Positions 19,229-26,881 of a stretch of 64,000 nt of DNA are shown here, piece by piece. Both the position numbers and the translations under genes were made by a program. How positions within the stretch are numbered: the stretch's first letter is position 1; every line of letters starts with the position of its first letter. The notes beneath the pieces are model-generated. The model was not told where the DNA came from and did no database searches. It worked only from the letters and a program-made list of their open reading frames with translations. Source of the stretch: Paenibacillus planticolens (GTDB lineage: Bacteria > Bacillota > Bacilli > Paenibacillales > NBRC-103111); NCBI RefSeq assembly GCF_013141725.1, contig NZ_WHNZ01000017.1:310001-374000 (forward strand). Reading direction: 5' to 3'.

Positions 19229-19909
19229 TTACCGCTCGCCTTCCCACTCCGCGTAAAACTGCCCGAGGTACTGCTCCATGAAGCGGTGCCGCTCATCCGC
19301 AAGCTGGCGCGCGTAGGCTGTATTCATCAGCTCCTTCAGCTTGAGGAGCTTCTCATAGAAGTGATTAATCGCGGTGTCGTTCCCCGCGCGATACTCCGCT
19401 TCCGTCATGTGCTCGCGCGCCGTGACGGAAGGATCATGAATCGGGCGGCCCTTCCAGCCCGAGTAGGCGAAGACGCGCGAGATGCCCACCGCGCCAATCG
19501 CATCCAGCCGGTCGGCATCCTGCACGACCTTGCCCTCCAGCGTGCGCATCGGCGGACGCGCGCCGCCCTTGAACGACATCGTGCTGATGATCTCCAGCAC
19601 GTGATCTACCGCGGCCGCCGGCGTACCGCTGGCGGCCAGCCAAGCATCCAGCTCGCGCTGCGCGGCAGCTGGATCGGCGTTCAGCTTCTCATCGACGACG
19701 TCGTGAAGCAGCGCCGCAAGCTCGCAGACGAAAGTATCGGCGCCCTCCTGGGCGGCGATGCGCTTTGTCGTCTGCACGACGCGATAGATGTGCCACCAGT
19801 CGTGGCCGCTGCTATCGCGCTCCAGCTTTTCCTTCACGAGCGCCTCCGCCGCGAGCAGGATGTGTTCTTGCTGTTCTCTCGTTAAGTCTTCTCCGTCACG
19901 CTGCGTCAT
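19229..19909 (-). CDS. YpgQ-like HD-domain hydrolase
   Basis: A 226-residue HD-superfamily protein of the YpgQ/YedJ type. Metal ligands are His in SSGHDWWHIYRV (near residue 37), HD in AALLHDVVDEK (near 70) and Asp in VVQDADRLDAIGA (near 130). Characterised relatives are metal-dependent pyrophosphatases or nucleotide hydrolases; the substrate here is inferred only at family level. Its ATG overlaps the stop of the upstream TrmB gene (ATGA), so the two are coupled. Confidence 0.88.
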   Translation of the reverse strand: MTQRDGEDLTREQQEHILLAAEALVKEKLERDSSGHDWWHIYRVVQTTKRIAAQEGADTFVCELAALLHDVVDEKLNADPAAAQRELDAWLAASGTPAAAVDHVLEIISTMSFKGGARPPMRTLEGKVVQDADRLDAIGAVGISRVFAYSGWKGRPIHDPSVTAREHMTEAEYRAGNDTAINHFYEKLLKLKELMNTAYARQLADERHRFMEQYLGQFYAEWEGER

Positions 19910-20859
19910 TTCTTCTTCTTCCTCTTTCCTTCACCGGATTTGCTTTCATTCGACTTTTCGCTTTCACTTTCCAGTATCTTACCCTCACCGCTTTTACCTT
20001 CTAGAGACTTACTCTCACTTAGCTTGCCCTCCAACAACTTTCCGGCATCGCCCGGCTGATTATCCTTCTCTTTTCCCTCGGTATACTTCTGGATAATCTT
20101 CTTAAAATTTTTCCCGTATTTATCTTCCAGCTTCGCGCCCATATCTTGCTGCAGCTCGTGGATCACCACATCGCGCCAAAAACTGTTCAACAGCAGCTCC
20201 ACCATCGCTGGATGCTCAGTCAGCATGGCAAGTGTCGGTTCATCGCCGCCGCGCGTGCCGACAATAGCCAGTTTACGGTCGATGAGTAGCGTAAACTTCC
20301 GCCCTTTGCGGTCGCTCCATGCCGCATCGCGCTTATGCGGGAATTGATGCACACCGCTCGGCAGCGCCGCATCCCCGATCGTCGAAACAAGCAGACGCAC
20401 GCCTTGTGCCGGCACCTGCCGCAGCTCATCCTTCAGCAGCTGCACTTCCTGCGCCCACAGGTCACAGAGCGCCTCCTCCTTCGCCTTTCTCAGCTCCGTA
20501 CGGATGCGATCTAGAACCTTGGCGTCGCCTTCCAAGCTGAAATACTCCGCACGATGCGCTCCCTGCTTCGGCATGTGCTCTTTCACGTAGCGGATCGATG
20601 CCTGAAGCTCCGCCTCCACACGCTCGCCGATCTCCTCGATCGGCACGCTTTGGTAGTGCGTCGGCTCACCGTGGCTGGTGAGCACCGCGCCCTTCTCCGC
20701 AAGCTTCTGCAGCGCGGAGTATACATTTGAACGCGACACGCCGAGCTGCTTCGCGATTTCATAGCCCGTTTGCGTACCGCATTCGGCAAGCACATGCAGG
20801 CACTTGGCTTCCAGATCGGTGAAGCCCAGATTTTTCAAATGCAGATGAATATCCTCCAT
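19906..20859 (-). CDS. TrmB-family transcriptional regulator with charged repeat tail
   Basis: A 317-residue regulator. The N-terminal winged helix (residues 1-75) has the TrmB signature LGFTDLEAKCLHVLAECG and recognition helix SRSNVYSALQKLAEKGAV. A coiled linker and a PLD-like effector domain (about 95-255) follow. The last about 50 residues are a low-complexity tail of EGK/ESK units ending KRKKKK. The ATG at 20859, with AAGGGG upstream, is preferred over the longer frame. It probably controls the HD gene to which it is coupled. Confidence 0.85.
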   Translation of the reverse strand: MEDIHLHLKNLGFTDLEAKCLHVLAECGTQTGYEIAKQLGVSRSNVYSALQKLAEKGAVLTSHGEPTHYQSVPIEEIGERVEAELQASIRYVKEHMPKQGAHRAEYFSLEGDAKVLDRIRTELRKAKEEALCDLWAQEVQLLKDELRQVPAQGVRLLVSTIGDAALPSGVHQFPHKRDAAWSDRKGRKFTLLIDRKLAIVGTRGGDEPTLAMLTEHPAMVELLLNSFWRDVVIHELQQDMGAKLEDKYGKNFKKIIQKYTEGKEKDNQPGDAGKLLEGKLSESKSLEGKSGEGKILESESEKSNESKSGEGKRKKKK

Positions 20860-20998
20860 GCCAGTTCCCCTTTTCCGTAGCCGCGTTAAGTTCATGTTTC
20901 GATATTGTATCATGATTTCTTCCTCAAAGTCGTATAGTCCTTCCCTCCTGCGCATCTGAACGAAAACTTTTTATTCTCACTGCATTCTCAATTATATA

Positions 20999-21028
20999 TT
21001 GACAATGATAATCATTATCACTTAATAT
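20999..21028 (+). promoter_or_regulatory. Promoter with perfect Fur box ahead of flavodoxin
   Basis: TTGACA (20999-21004) and TAATAT (21023-21028) form -35/-10 elements with an 18-base spacer. The spacer holds TGATAATCATTATCA (21006-21020), an exact 7-1-7 Fur operator. Repression by Fur in iron-replete cells is the direct inference. Confidence 0.85.
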
Positions 21029-21102
21029 GAAATTGATTAGAAGCACCACGACGTTAACAAGATGACAACATACCTATAAAACCATTCTGTGGAGGGAACA
21101 TC

Positions 21103-21555
21103 ATGCCAAAAATCATTATTGTATATGCCAGCATGTCAGGAAATACGGAGGAAATTGCTGAAGAAATCGCGACGGGAATCCGTGAGGCGGGCATTGAGCC
21201 GGTTGTAAAATCCGTTGTCGATGCAAGCGGCGTAGAGCTTGAAAACTACGATGGCATTCTGCTTGGAGCCTATACATGGGGCGATGGCGATCTGCCGGAC
21301 GAATTCGAGGACTTCTATGATGAATTGGAGGATTTGGATCTTAAAGGCCGTAAGTCCGGAGCATTCGGTTCAGCCGACTCCTCCTATACGCACTTCGGCG
21401 CTGCCGTGGATACCATTGAGGCTAAGCTTGCTGAGCTCGGTACGGAGAAAGTGTTTGATGGTTTGAAAATTGAATTTAATCCCACCAGCGAGCAAAAGAA
21501 ATTATGCCGTGAGCTGGGTGCAAAATTCGCTGCTGCCGTCGCTATTACAGCCTAA
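21103..21555 (+). CDS. Flavodoxin (iron-starvation type)
   Basis: A 150-residue short-chain flavodoxin. It binds FMN non-covalently and can replace ferredoxin as a low-potential electron carrier. The FMN phosphate loop is YASMSGNTEEIAE near residue 8; the isoalloxazine-contacting loops are GAYTWGDGDLPDEFEDFY (about 55-72) and FGSADSSYTHFG (about 85-97). ATG at 21103 with GGAGGG upstream. A perfect Fur box lies in its promoter, so it is probably induced when iron is scarce. Confidence 0.95.
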   Translation: MPKIIIVYASMSGNTEEIAEEIATGIREAGIEPVVKSVVDASGVELENYDGILLGAYTWGDGDLPDEFEDFYDELEDLDLKGRKSGAFGSADSSYTHFGAAVDTIEAKLAELGTEKVFDGLKIEFNPTSEQKKLCRELGAKFAAAVAITA

Positions 21556-21685
21556 AACATGCTGGCGGGCTTTGGCGCTTCGCTGAGCTCGCTTCTTGTT
21601 GCTGCAACTGTTGTATGCTGCTCTCTGCTTCGTACTCACAACATTGCTGCAGCTAGCCATACAAAACACGCTCGTTCCTTCTATG

Positions 21686-21867
21686 TTGCACTTTATACAA
21701 TCATATTGCTCAAATTAAGCACATTCATGACCTCTAGTTGTACATTGTGCAACCATTTTAGCGGAAATCACCTTTTTGCCGGCCATTTGGTTGATAACGT
21801 TGTATTTTGTACAACGAACTGCTCTGCATACAGCAAAAATCCACTCTCACATTGCACAAAATGCAAC
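21686..21867. repeat. Four-palindrome intergenic array A (GTTGYAC family)
   Basis: Four 17-bp elements fitting roughly GTTGYACWWWRTRCAAC lie at 21686-21702, 21737-21753, 21799-21815 and 21851-21867. Their centres are 51, 62 and 52 bp apart. The array fills the space between the convergent flavodoxin and mgtC-like genes. No T-runs or coding potential are seen. The same palindrome family recurs at 54578-54760 with the same spacing, although the sequences between palindromes are largely different. Confidence 0.88.
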
Positions 21868-21949
21868 GAAGCTCCGCCCATAGCCCATTCAAGCCCCAAA
21901 CAAAAAGGATCAGAACGCAGCACTAGGCCGATGCTCCAATCCTTATCTT

Positions 21950-22636
21950 CTACAGCGTCTCCACTTCGGCGAATTCAATATGCGCCATGCTTTTTAACTC
22001 AGCGTATACTTCCGAAGCATACTTCCGGTCAATGAACACGATGAAATTGAGCTCTTGCAGCTCGTGATTCAGCTCTTTAATGTGTACACTTTTCATTTTG
22101 TACCCTCTGGCAATGATGTCTTTGATGATGTTCGTTAAATCGCCTTCATGCGATACGACGAGCCTGACGCGCAAATCCTTCATCAACAGCGGTCTTGGCC
22201 CTCTTTTTTTAATATAATAAGGTAAAACTACGACACTCACCATAATCAGCAGCAACCCAAAAAACGCTTCAACATAAAACCCAGCCCCAACCGCAATCCC
22301 CAGTCCTGCCGCTCCCCAAATCATCGCCGCTGTCGTTAATCCGATAATGACATCATTATGCTTCCGGAGAATAGCCCCTGCCCCAAGAAATCCGATCCCG
22401 CTGACCACCTGAGCAGCAAGCCGCATAGGGTCCATTACGTGAAGACCAGGTACCGCATATTTATTTGCAGATTCAATAGACACAATCGTCAGCAAGCAAC
22501 TGCTGAGACAAATAATTAAAGAAGTTTTGAGTCCGAGAGGTTTATTTCTGATTTCCCGTTCCAGACCAATAATTAAACCGAAAATAGCAGCGATTCCTAA
22601 CTTCATTAAATCATGCATATCTACAGCCAGCGTCAT
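21950..22636 (-). CDS. MgtC/SapB-family membrane protein
   Basis: A 228-residue protein with four to five N-terminal transmembrane segments and a C-terminal cytosolic domain (about 150-228). The conserved MgtC motifs are visible: LGLIIGLEREIRNKPLGLKT, RLAAQVVSGIGFLGAGAI and GLTTAAMIWGAAGLGIAVG. The family is linked to magnesium homeostasis and survival at low Mg2+. Start ATG at 22636. It stands alone, convergent with the flavodoxin gene. Confidence 0.9.
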   Translation of the reverse strand: MTLAVDMHDLMKLGIAAIFGLIIGLEREIRNKPLGLKTSLIICLSSCLLTIVSIESANKYAVPGLHVMDPMRLAAQVVSGIGFLGAGAILRKHNDVIIGLTTAAMIWGAAGLGIAVGAGFYVEAFFGLLLIMVSVVVLPYYIKKRGPRPLLMKDLRVRLVVSHEGDLTNIIKDIIARGYKMKSVHIKELNHELQELNFIVFIDRKYASEVYAELKSMAHIEFAEVETL

Positions 22637-22738
22637 CGTTGTTGTCTCCTCTATGTTAGATAGCTTTTACATTATATTAACAATTAGTAGTTGTAAATGA
22701 ACAGGAGTGGATGATTTGCTTTTTTATGCCCAAAAACG

Positions 22739-22779
22739 AAAAAGCCGGGCCAGAGTTAGCGCTCTGTCCAAGCTTTTTA
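22739..22779 (-). terminator. Minus-strand intrinsic terminator, copy 1 of a repeated sequence
   Basis: On the minus strand GGACAGAG and CTCTGGCC stems close with AGC/GGCT and end in TTTTT. It is nearly identical over about 35 bases to a sequence at 24877-24915 and related to 32066-32108. It follows the exporter C-terminal relic and ends the island on the left. Confidence 0.8.
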
Positions 22780-22810
22780 TTAAATTCAGAATCAGTTATT
22801 GCAACCAGCT

Positions 22811-22849
22811 CTACTCATATCTGAGAGCTTCATTTGGATCGCACTTTTT
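22811..22849 (-). pseudogene. Relic of a MacB/YknZ-type permease C-terminus
   Basis: Thirteen codons on the minus strand read KKCDPNEALRYE and stop. This matches the C-terminus of the broken exporter at 25363 (AKCDPNESLRYE), and both resemble the usual MacB/FtsX-family end (A-K-DPIEALRYE). Nothing else of this gene copy remains, as the 341-residue gene stops only 12 bp upstream. It shows a second, almost fully deleted copy of the exporter. Confidence 0.75.
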
Positions 22850-22861
22850 TTCACCCTATAA

Positions 22862-23887
22862 TTAGTTTTTATTACTTTTTTTCCACCAATTTATTTTTTT
22901 GGCCATGTCAACTATACTTTGAGAAAAGCCTACATCAATGACTCCGCTATCATAATTATGTTGTAAAGAAAAAAAGTCTCTGGGTGAGACATAATTTTCT
23001 TTTTTATCTATTTCAACTAACGAACCAAATGAAAAACCCACATTAGATAATTCTTCTTCATCATATTCAGCTAGACACAAAAATAGCTTATTTTTCCTTC
23101 CATCTATATATAAAAATTCTCTTTGAGCATTGAATGCAGAGAAATAACTGTAACCCAAGTAATTGCTATTGGATTTTTTCGGTAAAAAATTCAATAGTAA
23201 GAGCCTAATGGCTTCTATATTGTTGATTGCTTCCCCCTCAATTACTCTATCAATATTTATAAAATTAGATTGCAACAAGGGTAAGGAATATTCTCTTAAA
23301 AACATTTTTTTTTCACTTACTGTAAGAGAAAAGACATAATTTATATGATCTGGAGCGAGAAATCTACTTAAAATTAGCCGGGAATCAACAAAAAAGTATA
23401 AGTTTTTAATATAATGATTATCCTGAAATAATTTTCCATATGTTACTTCATCTTCTTGAATCTCTTGGCAGAGATTCTTTTCTAAATGAACGAAGAATTC
23501 TCTATTGGTATTATTAAGCTCCCCAAATAAAGAGAAGTAGTTATTATCATATGACTTTAAATTATAAGAAAAATCTGTTGCATTAAAATTAATAGAATTT
23601 AATCCAGGATGAACGATTCTAAAGCAATTTGCTTTGTTGAGAATTTCATTATAACTAGGATCTAACTTAAATCCTTTACGTTCAAAATTCAAACAAAAAT
23701 TATGTATTTCATCGTATTTTACTTTGTTAATATTTTTGCTAAACATTCTAAACAAACGATGCTCATCTTCTCCATACTGTGGCTTTGGAATATGTATATT
23801 AAATCTTTGGGTTCTTGACAAAATGAACTCACATAAATCTTTAATACTTTTATCATTCAATTCTTGAGATTCATAGTAAGTATACAT
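22862..23887 (-). CDS. Unrecognised 341-residue cytosolic protein
   Basis: A 341-residue protein with no signal peptide, transmembrane segment or motif that I recognise. It is rich in Asn, Lys, Phe and Tyr and codes in an AT-rich style unlike the flanking core genes. ATG at 23887 has TTTGGAGG at a good distance, so it looks expressed. It lies immediately downstream of the secreted protein gene at 23990, from which it is separated by a terminator, and upstream of an exporter relic. A role linked to that secreted protein is possible but not shown. Confidence 0.6.
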   Translation of the reverse strand: MYTYYESQELNDKSIKDLCEFILSRTQRFNIHIPKPQYGEDEHRLFRMFSKNINKVKYDEIHNFCLNFERKGFKLDPSYNEILNKANCFRIVHPGLNSINFNATDFSYNLKSYDNNYFSLFGELNNTNREFFVHLEKNLCQEIQEDEVTYGKLFQDNHYIKNLYFFVDSRLILSRFLAPDHINYVFSLTVSEKKMFLREYSLPLLQSNFINIDRVIEGEAINNIEAIRLLLLNFLPKKSNSNYLGYSYFSAFNAQREFLYIDGRKNKLFLCLAEYDEEELSNVGFSFGSLVEIDKKENYVSPRDFFSLQHNYDSGVIDVGFSQSIVDMAKKINWWKKSNKN

Positions 23888-23941
23888 TAGTCATACCTCC
23901 AAAATTCAAAAGAAGAATATAATGCTTGTACAATAGTACTT

Positions 23942-23977
23942 AAAAGCCAGGGGCATTAAATAATGCTCCTGACTTTT
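23942..23977 (-). terminator. Intrinsic terminator of the secreted-protein gene
   Basis: AAAAGCCAGGGGCAT and ATGCTCCTGACTTTT form a long imperfect stem with a 6-base loop. The left-hand A-run gives a U-run on the minus-strand transcript. Confidence 0.75.
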
Positions 23978-23989
23978 AAACCTAATTAA

Positions 23990-24475
23990 TCATACTGCTA
24001 TTAGTGCAGGGTTTCTAGTAAGTATACCAATTATTGCTTTAATGATCCATGCAATAGCAGCTCCAATTGTTGCTAAAGATACCCAATCTAACGCACTTTT
24101 AATTGTCTCTCCAAAACTTTCTAGTGCACTTTTTAAATTATCGACCCCACATGCTCTTAATTCTTTATTAGTTTTGCTTTCGAATAACATATAACAATTT
24201 CCATCCTTCCAAACATGAATATTAAGAACATTTGCACCTGCTACGTATAAATTAATATTTTGATGATACTGAGACCCGTATTTCGGACCTAAATATCCAT
24301 AGTGAACATTTGATACTGTCATTCGATATAAGCCACCAAATTCAGTTTTTTCATAGATTTGTTGATAACCACTTTGTCCATCATGTGCAAATGCAGGAAT
24401 TGATACAAGAGAAGTTAAAACAAAAACTAACAAAATTGCAATTGACGTTTTAGATTTTTTTAAGAATGATAACAT
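23990..24475 (-). CDS. Secreted protein with hydrophobic C-terminal helix (candidate peptide toxin precursor)
   Basis: A 161-residue exported protein of no family that I recognise. The signal peptide has a basic start (LKKSKTS), a hydrophobic core and cleavage near AFA-HDG (about residue 30). The mature part begins polar and aromatic, has only two cysteines (GNCYML and RACGV, possibly a disulfide), and ends in about 45 residues of amphipathic to hydrophobic helix (SLATIGAAIAWIIKAIIGIL). A pore-forming or bacteriocin-like role is suggested by that tail and by the neighbouring ABC/SpoIIM island, but this is inference. ATG at 24475 with GGAGG 8 bases upstream; own terminator downstream. Confidence 0.65.
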   Translation of the reverse strand: MLSFLKKSKTSIAILLVFVLTSLVSIPAFAHDGQSGYQQIYEKTEFGGLYRMTVSNVHYGYLGPKYGSQYHQNINLYVAGANVLNIHVWKDGNCYMLFESKTNKELRACGVDNLKSALESFGETIKSALDWVSLATIGAAIAWIIKAIIGILTRNPALIAV

Positions 24476-24736
24476 TTTATTAACCTCCATTTAGTTTGAA
24501 ATAAAATAATAACTATATGAAAGCTGGCCAGCGTTTCAACGAGCAAAAATGTACCAATACTTATACGACTTTTATGTAGCACTACTTCATTCTTGTGATA
24601 TATCCCTAAACACATTTGTTATGTATTTACTTTCTGAAATCCAAATCGAATTACTATCGATATTTTTCAAAGTTATTTCATATATTTACAATTTTACCCT
24701 TATTATCCCTTAAATTAAATACCATAAATAGGGTAT

Positions 24737-24862
24737 TTAATTTATAAATTTCTTAATAAATTCCCCCCTATACCTGTCATAATTCACTGCATTCCACAAT
24801 TCAAATTTCTCGCCTTCAACCGAGAATATAACACTCCCTATTTTGAAATAATTACCTTTCAT
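24737..24862 (-). pseudogene. Small open frame ending in a LuxR-gene 3' relic
   Basis: The minus strand reads a 41-residue frame starting MKGNYFKIGSV and ending RGEFIKKFIN. Its last about 40 bases and about 30 bases beyond the stop match the 3' end of the intact LuxR-type gene at 31113 (RGGFIKRFMI) and of the relic at 30092. The upstream part does not resemble that gene. It is best read as a deletion remnant; expression as a micropeptide cannot be excluded, although no clear ribosome site is seen. The stretch 24476-24736 is AT-rich with nothing else supported. Confidence 0.45.
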
Positions 24863-24876
24863 CTAACTACCAAAAC

Positions 24877-24915
24877 AAAAAGGCCGGCCAGAGTTAGCGC
24901 TCTATCCAAGCCTTA
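24877..24915 (-). terminator. Repeated intrinsic terminator, copy 2
   Basis: Stem GGATAGAG/CTCTGGCC with outer GGCTT/GGCC pairing and a TTTTT run on the minus strand. It is nearly identical to 22739-22779 and lies inside the island. Confidence 0.65.
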
Positions 24916-25046
24916 TAGTCTTCTCTAACATTTTGCACCTGCTTCTTTACTTCACTTAGAACAGTAATTATTAAAACAGTTCCTACTAGTAAGATAATAA
25001 GCTGTGTGCATGAAAATATGAATGAGCTAACTAAACTACTTTCTTT
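24894..25046 (-). pseudogene. Open frame without start codon, probable frameshifted tail of the 25036-25212 gene
   Basis: The minus strand is open for about 50 codons: one strongly hydrophobic segment (LIILLVGTVLIITVL) followed by a charged amphipathic end (SEVKKQVQNVREDYKAWIER). No ATG, GTG or TTG precedes the hydrophobic part. It begins within the A-rich end of the small membrane-protein gene at 25036-25212, in another frame. A single frameshift in that A-rich stretch would join the two into a protein of about 110 residues with three membrane segments. Confidence 0.4.
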
Positions 25047-25212
25047 TCAAATATACAAATGCAACCATACTTCGTACGATTGCTGGAATAAAAATAACAG
25101 ACATCGTGAACCAACTCCACTCAAAAGTACCTCGCATGAGCATGGATACAATATTAACTACAGCGAAAAAAATAGCAAACTTCAAGAAACGAAATTGCTG
25201 TTTTCTTATCAA
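25036..25212 (-). CDS. Small two-segment membrane protein
   Basis: A 58-residue frame starting TTG (25212) with AAAGGGG about 10 bases upstream. It reads MIRKQQFRFLKFAIFF, then two hydrophobic stretches (about 8-25 and 33-52), and ends YLKRK. Small basic double-span proteins of this kind often act as immunity proteins beside peptide-antibiotic genes, but I recognise no family. It may be truncated by a frameshift (see 24894-25046). Confidence 0.45.
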   Translation of the reverse strand: MIRKQQFRFLKFAIFFAVVNIVSMLMRGTFEWSWFTMSVIFIPAIVRSMVAFVYLKRK

Positions 25213-25274
25213 ACAAGAGTGACCCCTTTCAGTAAAATATTGAACGAATATGGCGTATAAAGATCCCTGTACAG

Positions 25275-25310
25275 TTAATAACGCAGAGGAATCTTACCTA
25301 AAATATTCAT
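25275..25310 (-). pseudogene. Relic of a LuxR-type gene start
   Basis: On the minus strand, GATCCAAATGAATATTTTAG closely matches the start region of the intact LuxR-type gene at 31937 (CCAAATGAATATTTTTAG). After five codons the similarity ends and a stop follows. It sits just 3' of the broken exporter gene. Confidence 0.5.
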
Positions 25311-25362
25311 TTGGATCCCCACACACGGCGGAAAACGCGGCGTCGGGCGCTCGCAACCAGTT

Positions 25363-25959
25363 CTATTCATATCGCAGAGATTCATTGGGATCGCATTTCG
25401 CGGCCTTATTAGCTGGCAGCATGCCAAACAGTATCCCAATAGACATAGAGAATAATACACCGCCAATAATCACAGGTACTGATACTAGCGGCGGCCAATG
25501 AGTTAACATCGATACTAAATAGGCTCCCCCTGTTCCAATGAGTATACCTATACTACCTCCTAATGTTGTTAACGTCATGGATTCAATTAAGAACTACAGC
25601 AATATACTTCCCCGCGTGGCACCTAGCGCTTTGCGTATACCAATTTCTCTAGTTCTCTAGGTAACTGAAACGAGCATAATGTTCATTACTCCAATACCAC
25701 CCACAACCAGTGAAATTCCCGCAATCCCACTGATAATAGCTGTCATGGTCTTCGTAATCATCGAGAGGGATTCATCTCTAGGCGTTATAACTCCTGAAGC
25801 AATCAAAGTATCTGACATTTGCTGCATATTTACTTCGATGACCTGTACGTTTGCCACTTTGGAGTGAGAGTTTTGTGATTTTGCTATTAAATATACATTT
25901 ACTCCCACTATACTTAAAATGCCGATGCCAATAATGGTTACTAACCACTTTTTCTTCAT
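25363..25959 (-). pseudogene. Collapsed MacAB/YknXYZ-type exporter: membrane-fusion N-terminus joined to permease C-terminus, with two nonsense codons
   Basis: The frame starts as a membrane-fusion protein: MKKKWLVTIIGIGILSIVG signal-anchor, then VANVQVIEVNMQQ and ASGVITPRDES (about residues 1-67). It continues without a frame break into the C-terminal part of a MacB-type permease (ISLVVGGIGVMNIMLVSVT). The rest of the fusion protein, the whole ATPase and most of the permease are therefore deleted. In the same frame, two TAG codons replace conserved residues: after LVSVT (E of VTERTREIGIRKALGA) and after GSILL (Q of LLQFLIES). The end is CDPNESLRYE. YknXYZ of Bacillus subtilis gives protection against the SdpC toxin together with the Yip1 protein YknW. 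Confidence 0.9.
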
Positions 25960-26153
25960 AGACTCCGCCTTTATCTTCGGATCTTTATGGAAAATTCCAT
26001 TAACTTCAAAAAAAGAAAGCCAGTTTTCTTATCCAAGTCTAGGGACTCCTTATTTTCTATTGAATACATTCATAATTGCAGAAGCCATAAAAGCACCTGA
26101 TAGCATTAAAACTAGTTGTGCCGCTCTAAAATTCAGTAATGGAGTTGTCCCAA

Positions 26154-26864
26154 CTATGCTATCGCAATGACTACAGAAGCATTAATAATAAAAATGATTA
26201 GCCAAACAGTGAAAGCAGTTAAAAGTCCTTTTTTTAAAGAACTGCTTGCTACTGTTGCTATTCCAAGACCAATTAGCGAATAAGTCCATATTTCCATCAA
26301 ATCAACTCCAGATAACACTTTAATGAGTGTTTGATTTTGGGAAAATTGGCTCGCTAGTAGTCCTAAGCTTGTGATTGATTGACTAGATGCAATTTCGGTA
26401 GTGCTAGACTGATGATATGTATAGAATAATTTGGATATTTTACCGATTAATACGGGCCCTTGAGAGATTAGAACAATTGCAAAAAGCATCTTTTTTTGAA
26501 TCGTTGTTTTGAAGACTTGTGAAACCACGTACAATGCTAAATGTGAGACTAGTACGGTGATAAAATAGATGCCAGTTGAGAAAAAAGTAATTACAATTTT
26601 GAGTCTCTGTGTAGCTAAAGTTGGTATTACGATTTCCCCTTGATGCAGCAATGTCTGAATTTCATTCGTTGAAATCAACCGATTGGAAACAAAGTAATAA
26701 AATGAAGCATGGATAATAAATAAACATAAGATGACCCATCGGATTCGATAGTTTGCATCTATTTTTTTGAATGTAAGAGTTGGCGAATAAATAATGGCCA
26801 CAAGATCAAGTAAACTTTGGCTATATGTAGTCTTTATATTTGATGTAGGTTCGATTGCGCTCAT
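26154..26864 (-). CDS. Yip1/YknW-type membrane protein
   Basis: A 236-residue integral membrane protein with five predicted segments and the Yip1-domain layout: an N-terminal LLDLVAIIYSPTLTFKKI amphipathic region, a first span near 45-65, a large loop, then clustered spans. In Bacillus subtilis the Yip1 protein YknW is encoded just ahead of yknXYZ; the same order occurs here, with the exporter remnant directly downstream. GGAG lies 8 bases before the ATG at 26864, which I prefer over the ATG at 26882 that overlaps the upstream stop. Probably accessory to the now broken exporter. Confidence 0.75.
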   Translation of the reverse strand: MSAIEPTSNIKTTYSQSLLDLVAIIYSPTLTFKKIDANYRIRWVILCLFIIHASFYYFVSNRLISTNEIQTLLHQGEIVIPTLATQRLKIVITFFSTGIYFITVLVSHLALYVVSQVFKTTIQKKMLFAIVLISQGPVLIGKISKLFYTYHQSSTTEIASSQSITSLGLLASQFSQNQTLIKVLSGVDLMEIWTYSLIGLGIATVASSSLKKGLLTAFTVWLIIFIINASVVIAIA

Positions 26865-26881
26865 TAGTTCTACTCCAATCA

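Noticed and set aside
21559..22035. 158-residue plus-strand frame after flavodoxin
   Set aside because: It crosses array A and runs antisense into the mgtC-like gene, without a ribosome site.
25275..25466. 63-residue minus-strand frame over the exporter relic
   Set aside because: It reads out of frame with the recognisable permease end and the regulator-start relic, and has no ribosome site of its own.
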